Assembly (NCBI GenBank): GCA_963778895.1
Contig: CAVZVZ010000005.1
Span: 1,364,001-1,428,000 of the forward strand
From: CAVZVZ01 sp963778895
GTDB lineage: Bacteria; Actinomycetota; Acidimicrobiia; Acidimicrobiales; Acidimicrobilacustridaceae
Length of the DNA: 64,000 nt
Direction: 5' to 3'
Shown: positions 43,822-53,314 of the stretch, piece by piece
Layout: each line of letters opens with the position of its first letter
Numbering within the stretch: the stretch's first letter is position 1
Notes under the pieces: model-generated
What the model was told of the DNA's origin: nothing
Databases searched by the model: none
The model's input: only the letters and a program-made list of their open reading frames with translations
Made by a program: the position numbers and the translations under genes

Positions 43822-45021
43822 TCACCGCTCGGCTGGCGGGGTGAGGCCGTTGTTGCGGGCCACGTCGCCGAGCCACCGGGCGCTCGGCTTGGGCCGCCGC
43901 TCCTGGGTGGTCCGGTCGACATCCACGATGCCGAACCGGGGGCCGTATCCAAAGGCCCATTCGAAGTTGTCGAGCAGGCTCCAGTAGGTGTAGCCGATCA
44001 CGTCGATGCCGTCGTCCAGGCAGTTGGCCACCCCATCCAGGGCGCTGTTCACGTAGGCCAGCCGCTGTTCATCGTCGTCGGTGCCGATCCCGTTCTCGGT
44101 GACCAGCACGGGCACGTGATCGGTGACCTCCCACGCCCGCCGGATCGTGGCCTCCAGCGCCTGCGGATAGAACTCATAGCCCATCGCCAGGACGGGGACG
44201 CCGTCCTCGCCGCCGATGTCGCCCTCGGGACCGACTCGCGTGCGGCTGTACGTCTGCACGCCGATGAAGTCGTCACCCGTGCACGGCTCGAGGAAGATGT
44301 CCTCGGCGAAGTGACGGATCGTGTCGCGGGTTCGCACCGCCACGTCGTCGTCGGCCGGCACTGCTTGGTAGTCGCTCATCGACAACGTGAGGCCGACCGG
44401 GAAGTCGCCTCGCCCACCTTTGATCGCGTCGTAGCTCTGACGGTGGGCGGCGATCATGTTCTCGTACGCGCGGCGCCACAGGTCGGCATCGAGCAGACCA
44501 GGCGGGAACACGCCCACCTGATAGCCGATGTACGACACGACGTTCGGTTCGTTGATCGTGCACGCGCGCGTGATGAGGTCACCGAGCTGCTCGGTCGCGA
44601 ACTCACAGAAGCGCGTGAACCGATCGACGATGCGCTCGTCGTGCCAGCCGCCGTCGGCTGTCGCCCAGCGCGGCGTGGTGAAGTGATGGAAGGTCACGAC
44701 GGGATCGATGCCATGGGCCAGACACGCGCCGCACACGCGGCGGTAGTGATCTATCGCCGCCTTCGAGAAGTGGCCTTCCTCGGGCTCGATGCGGCTCCAT
44801 TCGATCGAGAACCGGTAGTTGTCGAAGCCGAGCGCCGCGAGCAGACGCAGGTCCTCGGGATACAGGTGGTACTGATCGCACGCGTCGCCGCTCGGCTCGA
44901 CGCAGACGGTGTTCTCCCGGTGTTCCCACTCCCACCAGTCGTTGTTGACGTTGTTTCCCTCGACCTGGTGCGCGGCCGTAGCCGTGCCCCATCGGAAACC
45001 TTCAGGAAAGCGTGCGCTCAT
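43822..45021 (-). CDS. Family GH1 glycosidase (beta-glucosidase type)
   Basis: 399 aa, slightly shorter than the usual 430-470. 'FPEGFRWGTATAAHQVEGNN' is the N-terminal signature, acid/base Glu in 'RACTINEPNVVSYIG', nucleophile Glu in 'VPVLVTENGIGTDDDE', and 'GYTYWSLLDNFEWAFGYGPR' the aglycone-site block. No signal peptide, so it hydrolyses imported beta-glycosides in the cytoplasm. The frame is intact. Its promoter must lie in 45022-45056, just before the terminators. Confidence 0.92.
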   Translation of the reverse strand: MSARFPEGFRWGTATAAHQVEGNNVNNDWWEWEHRENTVCVEPSGDACDQYHLYPEDLRLLAALGFDNYRFSIEWSRIEPEEGHFSKAAIDHYRRVCGACLAHGIDPVVTFHHFTTPRWATADGGWHDERIVDRFTRFCEFATEQLGDLITRACTINEPNVVSYIGYQVGVFPPGLLDADLWRRAYENMIAAHRQSYDAIKGGRGDFPVGLTLSMSDYQAVPADDDVAVRTRDTIRHFAEDIFLEPCTGDDFIGVQTYSRTRVGPEGDIGGEDGVPVLAMGYEFYPQALEATIRRAWEVTDHVPVLVTENGIGTDDDEQRLAYVNSALDGVANCLDDGIDVIGYTYWSLLDNFEWAFGYGPRFGIVDVDRTTQERRPKPSARWLGDVARNNGLTPPAER

Positions 45022-45056
45022 GGGTCGGCAACTTAGTCAGTCCCTCTTGCCAAAAC

Positions 45057-45089
45057 GAGGTGCTGCGCCCACTGAGGGCGCAGCACCTC
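45057..45089 (-). terminator. 14-bp perfect hairpin, terminator of the surface-protein cluster
   Basis: GAGGTGCTGCGCCC (45057-45070), loop ACTGA, GGGCGCAGCACCTC (45076-45089). On the minus strand GTTTTG follows. Together with the hairpin at 45103-45145 it gives a double terminator behind the last gene of the minus-strand cluster. Confidence 0.8.
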
Positions 45090-45102
45090 TTCCGGGCTGG
45101 CA

Positions 45103-45145
45103 CGCGACACCCGCCTTTTGGGGGGGGAAGACGGCGGGTGTCGCG
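45103..45145. terminator. Second hairpin with G/T loop
   Basis: CGCGACACCCGCC (45103-45115) pairs with GGCGGGTGTCGCG (45133-45145), a perfect 13-bp stem around a 17-nt loop containing TTTT and eight G residues. It lies 23 nt after the stop of the Ig-repeat gene. Confidence 0.6.
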
Positions 45146-45167
45146 AACCGATGTTGACGTGACAGGC

Positions 45168-47843
45168 CTAGGGATTGACCACCAGCGTCACGGAAGCGGA
45201 GGTTGACTTGAGGAAGCTCCCGTTACCGGCATAGAGCGCGGTCACCTGATAGGTGCCGGCTGCCAGCTTGGTGGCCGTGGTGTTGCAGCTGGCCACACCA
45301 CCGGCACCCAAGGTCGCCGTGCAAAGCGCCTTGGTTCCAGCCTTGATGGTGACCTTGCCGCTATCGGGTACCGCACCCGTCGGCGACGTCACGGTGATCG
45401 AGAATGGCGACGCATCCTCGTGACCGAAGCTGAGTGGCGTCGTGAGACCGACCACCGACGTGGTCGTGGCCTTGGTCACCTTGACCGTGTTCACCTTGGT
45501 GACGGACTTGTAGTTCACCGAGTCCGTCGGGTGGAAGGTCGCGGTGACCTTGTGCGAGCCCACCGACAACACCGTGCCGGCGGGAATGTCGTACGTGAAC
45601 GATCCGGGAACGCTGCCGGTTGCGTTCAGCTCCGTACCGCTCAGCGCGGTGCCGAAGGGGATCGCAGCGGGCTTGGCCCACGTGATGGTAGGCGTCGCCT
45701 GGTTGACCACGAGGCTCACCGTCTTGGTGGCGCTCACATACTGGCCAGTATCCGTCGGCGTGAAGGTCACGCTGAGGGTGTTCGTGCCAGCGGGCAGCAC
45801 CGAGCCACTCACCGGGCTGTAGCTGAACGTTCCCGCAACCGCGTGGGTGCCGTCCATGGCCTTGGCATTCAGCTGCTTCGACGACAACGCCGTCGGGTAG
45901 GTGATCGCCTTCGGTGTGGCCCAGGTGATGGTCGGGGTCTTCTTTACGATCAGCGAAGCTGAACCGGTCGCCGAGCCGTCGGTGCCGGTCACGGTATGCG
46001 TACCGGTAGCCACCGGCGTGCAACTGCTCCCCGTGCACGAGCCGTCAGGGCTGATGCTGAACGTCGTGGACGCTGTCACGTTGCCGAGGCTGTTGCCGTA
46101 GGCATCGACGCCTTGGGCGGTGTAGGCCTGGGCCTGACCGGCTCCAACCGTGGCCGAAGCGGGTGACAGCGTGAGAGAGGCAACGGGGCCAGGCGTCACG
46201 CTGAGGCTCGCGTTGCCTGTGGCCGCACCGTCGGTGCCAGTCACGGTGTGAGCACCAGCCGCCGTTGCTGTGCAGCTCGAACCCGTGCACGATCCGTTCG
46301 GACCCACCGTGAAGGTCGTGGCCGCGGTCACGTTGCCGACGTCATTGCCGTAGGCGTCGAAGCCCTCGGCGGTGTAGCTCTGGCTTCCACCGGCGGCGAT
46401 CGACGCACTCGCGGGCGAGAGCGTCAACGATGCCACCGCGGCAGGGCGTGACGCTGAGCGATGCCGTGCCCGTGGCGGAGCCACTGGTACCCGTGACCGT
46501 GTGCGGCACCGGCAACTGTTGCCGTGCAGCTGTTCCCCGTGCACGAACCGTCAGGGCCGATGCTGAAGGTGGTCGCGGCGGTGAAGTCGCCGAGGTCGTT
46601 GTTGAAGGAGTCGAATCCTTCGGCGGTGTAGCTCTGGCTCCCACCGGCGTTGATCGACGCGCTCGCGGGCGCGAGCACGAGGTGGTCGACGGTTTGGGCC
46701 GTGACGGTGAGGCTCGCCGTACCGGTGGCCGCACCATCCGTGCCCGTGACCGTGTGTGCGCCCGCGTTCGACGCGGTGCAGCTGTTACCCGTGCACGAGC
46801 CATCGGGTGCGATGGAGAAGGTCGTGGCCGCAGTCACGTCTCCGGCGTCGTTCCCGTAGGTGTCGAAGCCCTCAGCCGTGTACGTCTGGCTTCCACCGGC
46901 GCCGATGCTCGACGACGGGCGGTGAGAGGGTCAACGACGAAACCGAACCGGCGACGACGTTCAGCCCGGTCGAGCCGGTCGCCGCACCTGAGGTGGCGGT
47001 GACGGTGTGCGCACCGGCGACGGTCGAACCGCAGACGTTGGCCACACAACCACCATCGGGACCGATGCTGAAGGTGCTCGACGCGGTGACAGTCACCGAG
47101 GTCGAAGCCGTAGGCATCGAAGCCCTCGGCGGCGTAGGCCTGCGTGGTTCCGGCGGTGATCGTCGCGTTGGCCGGTGTCACCTGCAGAGAGGCGAGCGGG
47201 CCCGGTTGGAAGCTGATCGGGAAGCTCAGGAAGTTCTGCGAACCCGGAGCAGTCGTCACCTGCACCTGCGCGACGAGCTGGCAGGGATGGGTCGAGTTGC
47301 AGTCGAAGCCGGGAAGGGTGCTGCCGTCGAACCCGGAGATGGTGTCGGGTGCGTGACCTTCACCCGACCCTGATCGCGACGGACTTGCTCGTGGTGCCCG
47401 GCGCGATGCGCACCCGAGTCGACGAACGCCTGACCACCACCGAGGCCGACGGACGTGCACTTGTTCGTGGTGAACGGATCGAAGTCGGAGATGTTGTTGA
47501 CCGCCACACCGCCCTTGCACTCGCGGAGACGAATGCGCGAGAAGGTGCTCTGCGTCGCGTTCGGCGGGACCGCGCCGTTCACCGAGAACGTCATGGTCTG
47601 ACCGTCGGTGACCGCGCTGATCGCGGGACCGTGGGTGGTCGGCGGTACGCCGGTTTGCGAGTAGTTGTACGTCGGGCCACCCACCGGGGTCTGAACGGAC
47701 GCCTGGAAGCTCCCGGTCACCGGCGGAAAGTTCGTGTCCGCCGACGCGGCCGAGACCCACACCGGTATGGACATGAGAGCGGTCACGAGCGCGATCAGCG
47801 CCGCGAACGTGCGTCGGCTGGAATACCAGCGCGGTCGAATCAT
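45168..47843 (-). CDS. Large secreted Ig-repeat protein with N-terminal CxxHPC domain (several frameshifts)
   Basis: About 890 aa when joined. ATG 47843: signal peptide ending 'VSAASADTNFPPVTGSF'. Residues about 40-190 are the paralogous domain shared in this cluster ('DFDPFTTNKCTSV', 'FDCNSTHPCQLV'). Then about five 85-residue repeats ('SYTAEGFDAYGNDVGNVTAA', 'DGSCTGSSCTATAAGAHTVT'), two MBG-type Ig domains ('TPTITWAKPAAIPFGTALSG') and a last Ig domain ending 'SASVTLVVNP'. No sorting motif. At least five frame changes between about 47390 and 46440, mostly in the repeats. Probably an extracellular adhesion or surface-layer-like protein. Preceded by a PHO-box-like array. Confidence 0.7.
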
Positions 47844-47914
47844 GGTCTGTGCTCCACTTTCAGACGAGGACGATGGTGAGCATCCGGAGTCTGTACGGTC
47901 GGGATGAGCGCCAC

Positions 47915-49047
47915 TTAGCCGGCAGCCCAAACACGTGGTAACTCGCGGTGAACATCCGGTGCCAGGGCCCGACGCGCCACGCTCACGTCCAGGTGGGGAG
48001 CAGTCTTGGTGATGGCTTCGGCCAGCAAGATCGCGAACACGATGAGGGGCGGTGTCGTGAGCATGTAGGCGATTCGAGCGCGTCGACCGCCGATACAGCC
48101 ACACCGCCGCCACGGCGGCGGCCGCGAACCCGACTAACGCCAGAGCGAGTGGTGCCCACGCTGACCACGAACCAGAGATCCGTGTCGACGTGTCCGTGCG
48201 CCCGTTCTGTGGGGTGGGCGCGAAGGGAAGTCCGTCCATGATCGCGACGACGACCGTGGCATGTGTCACGTTCCACGGAACCGGACTGTCGGACGTGACC
48301 AAGGTCAGTCGGTCGTCCTTGGTGGCGCCGTACAGGTCGTCGAGCGTCGTCCGATTGGATCCGTCCTCACCAGTTTCGGCCGCGGCCGCCGCAGTCGTCG
48401 TGGAAGCACCAGCCGTCGGCGGCGAGCCGATCACCATCTCGTCGACGGAGGACACCTTGTAGACGACCTGACCCTGCGTCGTCGTGACGAGGATGGCGTC
48501 GTCGGGCCCGAGTTGGTCGAGATCGTGGAACGGCCCGCCGTAGGCGGTCCGACGCCCGACTACGACGCTGTTGCCGGGTTGGCCGGGGGCGGCGGTTCCC
48601 GCGACGTGGCCGGGACCCACCTAGGTCTGGCTCACACCCGCGCCTTCGACGACGACCTGCTGCAAGTGCAGCGCGTTGACCTCCATGATGCCGACGGGTG
48701 AGCCGTACTCGACGGCCTTGGTCGGAGTCGACACACCAGGCAGACCCTGTGCCTCCGCCGTCGCGTGGGCAATGTCGGCGCGGTAGCTCTCGAGCAGGTC
48801 GCTCTGCTGGCGCGCCGTGAACATCGGCTCGAGCCCGTAGATCACCAAGCCGAAGCAGGCGAGGACGACGGCGACCCAGACCGCGACCAGTGTCCAGATC
48901 TTCCGCGCCGACATCGAAAGTCCCCCGGATGCCATCGGCCGTCGCCCGTGAAGGCTCGGGGTCCGGGATGATCGTGATGTCGTCGCCCCCCTCGGGGTCA
49001 TCGCCGGCAGCCGCCGTCGCACCAGGATCGGTCGTCAGGGTCGTCAT
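47915..49047 (-). CDS. Sortase-like protein lacking catalytic His and Cys (in-frame TAG and frameshifts)
   Basis: About 375 aa when repaired. ATG 49047 overlaps the previous stop (ATGA) and gives an acidic N-terminal stretch; the membrane segment 'IWTLVAVWVAVVLACFGLVI' is in another frame, where ATG 48914 (GGGGGA upstream) is an alternative start. The sortase barrel follows: 'VGPGHVAGTAAPGQPGN', 'VVVGRRTAYGGPFHDLDQL', 'DDRLTLVTSDSPVPWN'. The usual GHR is GRR and TLxTC is TLVTS, so both catalytic residues are replaced. C-terminal membrane helices ('MLTTPPLIVFAILLAEAI') end at a TAA at 47915. A TAG at 48621-48623 interrupts the frame; a shift lies near 48070. Confidence 0.75.
47921..47964 (-). 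promoter_or_regulatory. PHO-box-like 11-bp repeat array before the Ig-repeat gene
   Basis: Minus-strand 11-mers TGGCACCGGAT, GTTCACCGCGA, GTTACCACGTG, TTTGGGCTGCC run from 47964 to 47921, 78-121 nt upstream of the ATG at 47843. GTTCACC is the core of the actinobacterial PhoP direct-repeat unit. The array overlaps the 3' end of the sortase-like gene. Position relative to the start codon is identical to the array at 53245-53288. Confidence 0.65.
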
Positions 49048-51101
49048 CGACGGCTCACGGTGATCCCGGCGGCGTCGATACGTACCGGCTCGCTCTCGAG
49101 CTCCACCAGACCCCCGCGGCCCGATGTGTAGCGCGCCGCTACCGCCGTGAGCCCGACCACCGCGAGGAGGGCGCCGACGGCGAGCAGCAGGCTCGGCAGG
49201 GTCCCACCGAGGAAGTCCGGCAGTCCGCTGCTCGACGTGGCGAGCTCGGCGTTGGCGGCTTCGACCGCGTCGGAACCGTCGGAGGTGGCACTCGACCCGC
49301 CTGAGGTCTTGGTCGCGGTGCTGGTTGCGGCCGGGGACGCCGATCCGCTTCCATCGGTGCCGGCCCCGCCGCCGCCATTGCCGCCGCCTTCGCCTGGGCC
49401 CGTCGGGTTCTGGCACGAGGTGGCAGCGGCCGTCGCGCCCACTTCCGCGATCTTCTGCTGCGCCTCGGCCTGCAAGTCGGCCGGAAGCGGCTGCAGACCG
49501 TCGGGCAGGTTCTGCTGTCCGTCGCCGGTCACGTAGGTCAACCACTTGGTCAACAACGCCTGGGAGTCCGTACGGCACGCGCCCGAGGCATCGCTCAGCG
49601 GCTCCGCAGGAACGAGCACGTACTCGACGTAGGTGAGCGGATACCCCTGCGTCGACGACGGATCGGCGATCAACATGCCGTCTGGTGTCGTGGTCATCGC
49701 CGCAACGGCATCGGCCATTGCCTGGGGCTCGGCGCGCACCGGTGTGCCGGCGGCATTGTCGATGGTCACGGAGTACATGTCGAGGGCGTCGACCGTGGTG
49801 AGGTCGGCGACGGCCCACACTCCACCGGGACCAGGTGCGAGGTTGTCGACCTGCTTGGCCAGAGCCGGGCGGCCCGTGTAGAGGTCGAGCGCATTGGTGT
49901 AGGGAGGATCCGCCAAGGCGAACGAGTTGTCGATGCCGCGTGGGCGACCGGCATTGGCACCGAACGGACCCGAGGCGTCAGGCACCTTCCACGCACCGGG
50001 CCGCGCGTCGTGCAGATACCGCGTCATGAGCCAGGGAGTCGACCCGACCTCGGACGGCCCGCCCACCTTGAAGTCCGTCTGAAAGACGCCGCCTGCCGCG
50101 AGTTGTGGGTTCTCGAGCATCAATGCAGTCGCGTCCACTCCCCACTGGCCTCCGGAGACCATGCCCGCCAGTTCGTCCAGACTCAGATGGACATCGCTGT
50201 AGGGAACCTTGCGTCCATCACCGTTGATGTAGCCATTGGCGAGGCCCATCACCACCGCGCCGATGCCCACCGGTATGGCAACAGCCGGACGCGAACCTGT
50301 GGCGAAGCCGGCATCGGGGCTGTAACCGGTCGGCGTGTAGGCCAGGTCGAGTTGGCCCTGCGAGAACCGAGAGACGGCGTCGCCTTCGCCACCGAAGCTC
50401 ATCCCCGTCCAGGCGCCCTTCGTGCCCTGCTGGTTGCATGTGGCGATCGTCCAACCGACCCAGGCGTCGGTCATGGCGTCCGAGGCGGCGCCGGACAGGC
50501 CACCGCTCGACAGCCCACCGCACCCCGCGACCGGGTCGGCGTCGACGAACGTCAGGTCGAAGACGTACGGCGTCCATGTCGGAGGCGCATCTGTAGGACC
50601 AGAGCGGATCTCCACCACGAGCGCGCACGGATGGGCCTGATCGCACGTGAGGCTCTGGGGATCGTTGACGTAATTCCACTCGACCACACCCACGCCGACC
50701 CTCAGCGTGAAGGTTTCTCCCTCGGGCGTGGGAGCGAACTGATAGGTGTTCCCGTCGACCGTGCCGGGATCGGCCGAAGACGACAGGCCGGCGAGAGGGC
50801 AGTTCGGTCCGTCGGCTGAGGCATCGACATCCGGGTCGGAACCCGAGCTCGGTTGGTAGTCGACGCCAGCACGACACATCCGCGCCGTGGCGAGGTAGAC
50901 GGGATAGTCCGCGGTCGTCTTCACGTTGATCGAGACCTTCTGGCCGTCGGTCAGGTTCGAGGTCGGGCTCGCCGTGACGACCACCGGGGTCGGGTCGGCG
51001 AAGGCCCGATCATGGCTCGAACCGAACGGGAGCAGAGCGGCTACCACGGCCACAGCGGCCAGGGCCAAGAGGGCACGATGTGATCGGGCGCAGGGCGTCA
51101 C
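49044..51101 (-). CDS. Membrane-anchored PstS-like binding protein with CxxHPC domain
   Basis: 685 aa from GTG 51101, overlapping the previous stop by 4 nt. Signal peptide 'ALLALAAVAVVAALLPF'. Residues about 30-185 form the cluster-specific domain ('LTDGQKVSINVKTTADYPV', 'LTCDQAHPCALVVEIRSGP'). Residues about 200-560 resemble phosphate-type periplasmic binding proteins ('LDLAYTPTGYSPDAGF', 'PVGIGAVVMGLANGY', 'YPLTYVEYVLVPAEPL'). A Gly/Ser-rich linker leads to a C-terminal membrane helix 'LLLAVGALLAVVGLTAVAAR'. Probably displays a phosphate-binding or related module on the cell surface. Confidence 0.75.
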   Translation of the reverse strand: MTPCARSHRALLALAAVAVVAALLPFGSSHDRAFADPTPVVVTASPTSNLTDGQKVSINVKTTADYPVYLATARMCRAGVDYQPSSGSDPDVDASADGPNCPLAGLSSSADPGTVDGNTYQFAPTPEGETFTLRVGVGVVEWNYVNDPQSLTCDQAHPCALVVEIRSGPTDAPPTWTPYVFDLTFVDADPVAGCGGLSSGGLSGAASDAMTDAWVGWTIATCNQQGTKGAWTGMSFGGEGDAVSRFSQGQLDLAYTPTGYSPDAGFATGSRPAVAIPVGIGAVVMGLANGYINGDGRKVPYSDVHLSLDELAGMVSGGQWGVDATALMLENPQLAAGGVFQTDFKVGGPSEVGSTPWLMTRYLHDARPGAWKVPDASGPFGANAGRPRGIDNSFALADPPYTNALDLYTGRPALAKQVDNLAPGPGGVWAVADLTTVDALDMYSVTIDNAAGTPVRAEPQAMADAVAAMTTTPDGMLIADPSSTQGYPLTYVEYVLVPAEPLSDASGACRTDSQALLTKWLTYVTGDGQQNLPDGLQPLPADLQAEAQQKIAEVGATAAATSCQNPTGPGEGGGNGGGGAGTDGSGSASPAATSTATKTSGGSSATSDGSDAVEAANAELATSSSGLPDFLGGTLPSLLLAVGALLAVVGLTAVAARYTSGRGGLVELESEPVRIDAAGITVSRR

Positions 51102-52217
51102 GTGCCGTACCACCCCGCCACGTCCGCGAGGACGTTCGTCGTACCGAGGTTGTTGAAGATCTTGATCTGGCCGGCGGTTCCCACCTTCGCGGTCACAGCG
51201 TTCGCGATCGTCCAGCCCGATACCCAGTTCAGACTGGAGACCGTGGGCTGGCTCTGTCCGTTCGGCCACACACTGAGGTACGACACCGCGTTGGTCTGCG
51301 TGATGGTCACGTTCAGCAACACGGTGTCGACGCCGCTCGATGGTACGCCGGCGCCGCCGGTCACCGTGAGATTGCGGGTGGTGCCCGCACCCCACGGCGT
51401 GCTGAACGGGCCGACCTGGAACGCCGGCCGAGAGTCGAGGATCCGCTCGGGAGACAGTGGATGGAAGGTCCCGCCGGTGCCAGCTTTGAAATAGCCCACC
51501 ACATCGACGATCACGTTGGCCGTACCCGCGTTGTTGTACACGTTGATCTTCCCGCCCGTGCCAACCTTGACGGTCACCGCGTTCGGGATGGTCCAGCCCG
51601 CGTCCCAATTCAAACTCGACACCGTCGGTTGGGCCTGACCCTTCGGCCAGATGCTCAGGTACCCGACCGCATTGGTCTGGGTGACCGTCACGTTCAGTAC
51701 GACCGAGTCTGCGTCGGCCGGCACCGTCGAACCGTCGGCGACCGTCACCTCACGAGTCGTAGCCGCGCCCCATGGCGTGCTGTACGGGCCGTGCTGCAAC
51801 GGTGGCGGCCGCGAATCGATGATCCGCGTGGGGTCGACCGAAGTGAAGCCGGCCCCCGAGCCGGCCTTGTAGTAGCCGACCACATCGATGATCACGTTGG
51901 CCGTGCCCGCGTTGTTGTACACGTTGATCTTGCCGCCCGTGCCAACCTTGACCGTCACTGCGTTGGGGACGGTCCACCCTGCGTCCCAATTCAAACTCGA
52001 CACCGTCGGTTGCGTCTCGCCTTTCGGCCAGATGCTCAGGTAAGAAACGGCGTTCGTCTGCGTCACGGTCACGTTCAACGTCACCGCGTCCGCGTCGGCG
52101 GGCACGATGACACCGTCGGCAACCGTCACCTCACGGGTCGCGGCGGCGCCCCACGGAGTGCTGAAGGGTCCGTGCTGCAACGGTGGCGGCCGCGAATCGA
52201 TGATCCGCGTCGGTGCG
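51098..52217 (-). repeat. Three ~375-bp tandem repeats within the coding region
   Basis: Units at about 51110-51480, 51480-51855 and 51860-52217. The second and third are nearly identical over long stretches of DNA (for example both hold the same segment coding 'NVYNNAGTANVI.DVVGYYK'), indicating recent duplication or gene conversion, in contrast to the older copies at 434-1561. Confidence 0.75.
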
Positions 52218-53167
52218 ATCCCGGTGAACAAGTCGCCCGGGGGAGGTTCGGCCGGCGTCACGCTGTTCGACGCGGCCGATGCCGGCCCGTCGCCAATGCC
52301 GTTCGTGGCCACGACCTTGAAGGTGTACGCAGTGCCGTTGGTCAGACCCGACACGGTGCAAGAGAGCGGAGCGGAGGCCTTCGTGCACGTCTTGTTCCCC
52401 GGCGTCGAGGTCACGGTGTAGTTGGTGATCGTCGATCCGCCATCGGAGCCCGGCGCCGTCCACGAAACCGATGCCTGCGCGTTCCCTGCCGTCGCCGTCG
52501 GCGTGCCGGGCGCACCCGGCACCGTGGCGGCGCCGGCGAAGTTGATCGGGAAACTGAGGTAGTTGTTGGAGCCGACGCCGCTGGTGACTTGGACATTGAG
52601 CACGATCTGACACGGATGCGTCGAGTCACAGGTGAAGCCGGGCAGGGTGCTGCCGTCGAAGCCCGAGATCGTGTCCGGTGCGGTACCGACGCCGGCCTTG
52701 AAGGTCACGCTCGCCGTGGTCGTGCCGGGCGCGAGCGGCCCGGAGTCCTTGAAATCGTCACCCGCGCCCAACGGAACCGAAGTGCACTTGTTGGTCGTGA
52801 AGGGATCGAAGTCGGCGAGGTTGTTGACCGTCGTCCCGCCCTTGCACTGCTTGACTCGCAGTCGCGAGAAGGCGCTCTGGATGTCGTTGGGTGGCGACCC
52901 ACCGTTGACGCTGACCGTCATCGACTGGCCATCCGTCACCACGCTGATCGTCGGACCGTGCGGTGTTCGGGCGCCGTCCCGACCGGTGCGTAGTTGTAGA
53001 TCGTGCGCCCCCGTGTCGATGGCCGCCTTGAACGCACCGGTGGTCGGCGGGAACAGCGTGTCAGCCGACGACGTCGACGCGAGCCATGGCAACGCCAAGA
53101 GCGCACTCAGCACGGCTACGAGCAGGACGACGAGGCGGTGGGCGCGCGGCCGGTCAAACGGCTTCAT
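51098..53167 (-). CDS. Secreted protein: CxxHPC domain, fibronectin III domain, three repeats
   Basis: 689 aa. Signal 'LVVLLVAVLSALLALPWLAS' then mature start 'ADTLFPPTTGAF'. Domain 1 (about 35-215) has 'DFDPFTTNKCTSVPLGAGD', 'DTISGFDGSTLPGFTCD' and 'CDSTHPCQIVLNVQV'. A fibronectin III domain follows ('GTPTATAGNAQASVSWTAPG'), then three copies of the 125-residue repeat seen at 1-1.6 kb. A pair of compensating shifts seems to lie at 52960-53010, where the paralogues' 'YNY..G' segment is replaced by unrelated residues. Translationally coupled to the binding protein behind it and preceded by the best PHO-box-like array. Confidence 0.8.
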   Translation of the reverse strand: MKPFDRPRAHRLVVLLVAVLSALLALPWLASTSSADTLFPPTTGAFKAAIDTGAHDLQLRTGRDGARTPHGPTISVVTDGQSMTVSVNGGSPPNDIQSAFSRLRVKQCKGGTTVNNLADFDPFTTNKCTSVPLGAGDDFKDSGPLAPGTTTASVTFKAGVGTAPDTISGFDGSTLPGFTCDSTHPCQIVLNVQVTSGVGSNNYLSFPINFAGAATVPGAPGTPTATAGNAQASVSWTAPGSDGGSTITNYTVTSTPGNKTCTKASAPLSCTVSGLTNGTAYTFKVVATNGIGDGPASAASNSVTPAEPPPGDLFTGIAPTRIIDSRPPPLQHGPFSTPWGAAATREVTVADGVIVPADADAVTLNVTVTQTNAVSYLSIWPKGETQPTVSSLNWDAGWTVPNAVTVKVGTGGKINVYNNAGTANVIIDVVGYYKAGSGAGFTSVDPTRIIDSRPPPLQHGPYSTPWGAATTREVTVADGSTVPADADSVVLNVTVTQTNAVGYLSIWPKGQAQPTVSSLNWDAGWTIPNAVTVKVGTGGKINVYNNAGTANVIVDVVGYFKAGTGGTFHPLSPERILDSRPAFQVGPFSTPWGAGTTRNLTVTGGAGVPSSGVDTVLLNVTITQTNAVSYLSVWPNGQSQPTVSSLNWVSGWTIANAVTAKVGTAGQIKIFNNLGTTNVLADVAGWYGT

Positions 53168-53244
53168 CGGGGTGGGCTCTCCATCGTGGGGACGACTAAC
53201 CGAGCAAGCGCGAAGTCTTCCGCGCGGGAATGAGCGTCACTTGG

Positions 53245-53288
53245 CGAGGTCCGTAACGCAGCTCGAACTCCGGGTGAACTCCGGGTGA
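53245..53288 (-). promoter_or_regulatory. PHO-box-like 11-bp repeat array, best copy
   Basis: Minus-strand 11-mers CGTCACCCGGA, GTTCACCCGGA, GTTCGAGCTGC, GTTACGGACCT run without gaps from 53288 to 53245, 78-121 nt upstream of the ATG at 53167. The unit GTTCACCCGGA fits the Streptomyces PHO-box repeat (GTTCACC plus 4 nt). A short block AAGTG(A/G)CGCTCAT(T/C)CC follows here and after the 47.9 kb array. Confidence 0.75.
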
Positions 53289-53314
53289 CGACGAGCTGCC
53301 GGTCACCGAGCGCG

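Noticed and set aside
45116..45127. TTTT plus eight G as a phase-variable tract
   Set aside because: It lies in the loop of a terminator hairpin outside any gene, so length change would have no obvious switching effect.
45168..47843. Pseudogene call for the Ig-repeat protein
   Set aside because: All segments keep conserved repeats in sequence order, and the same error type is found in essential genes, so decay is not supported.
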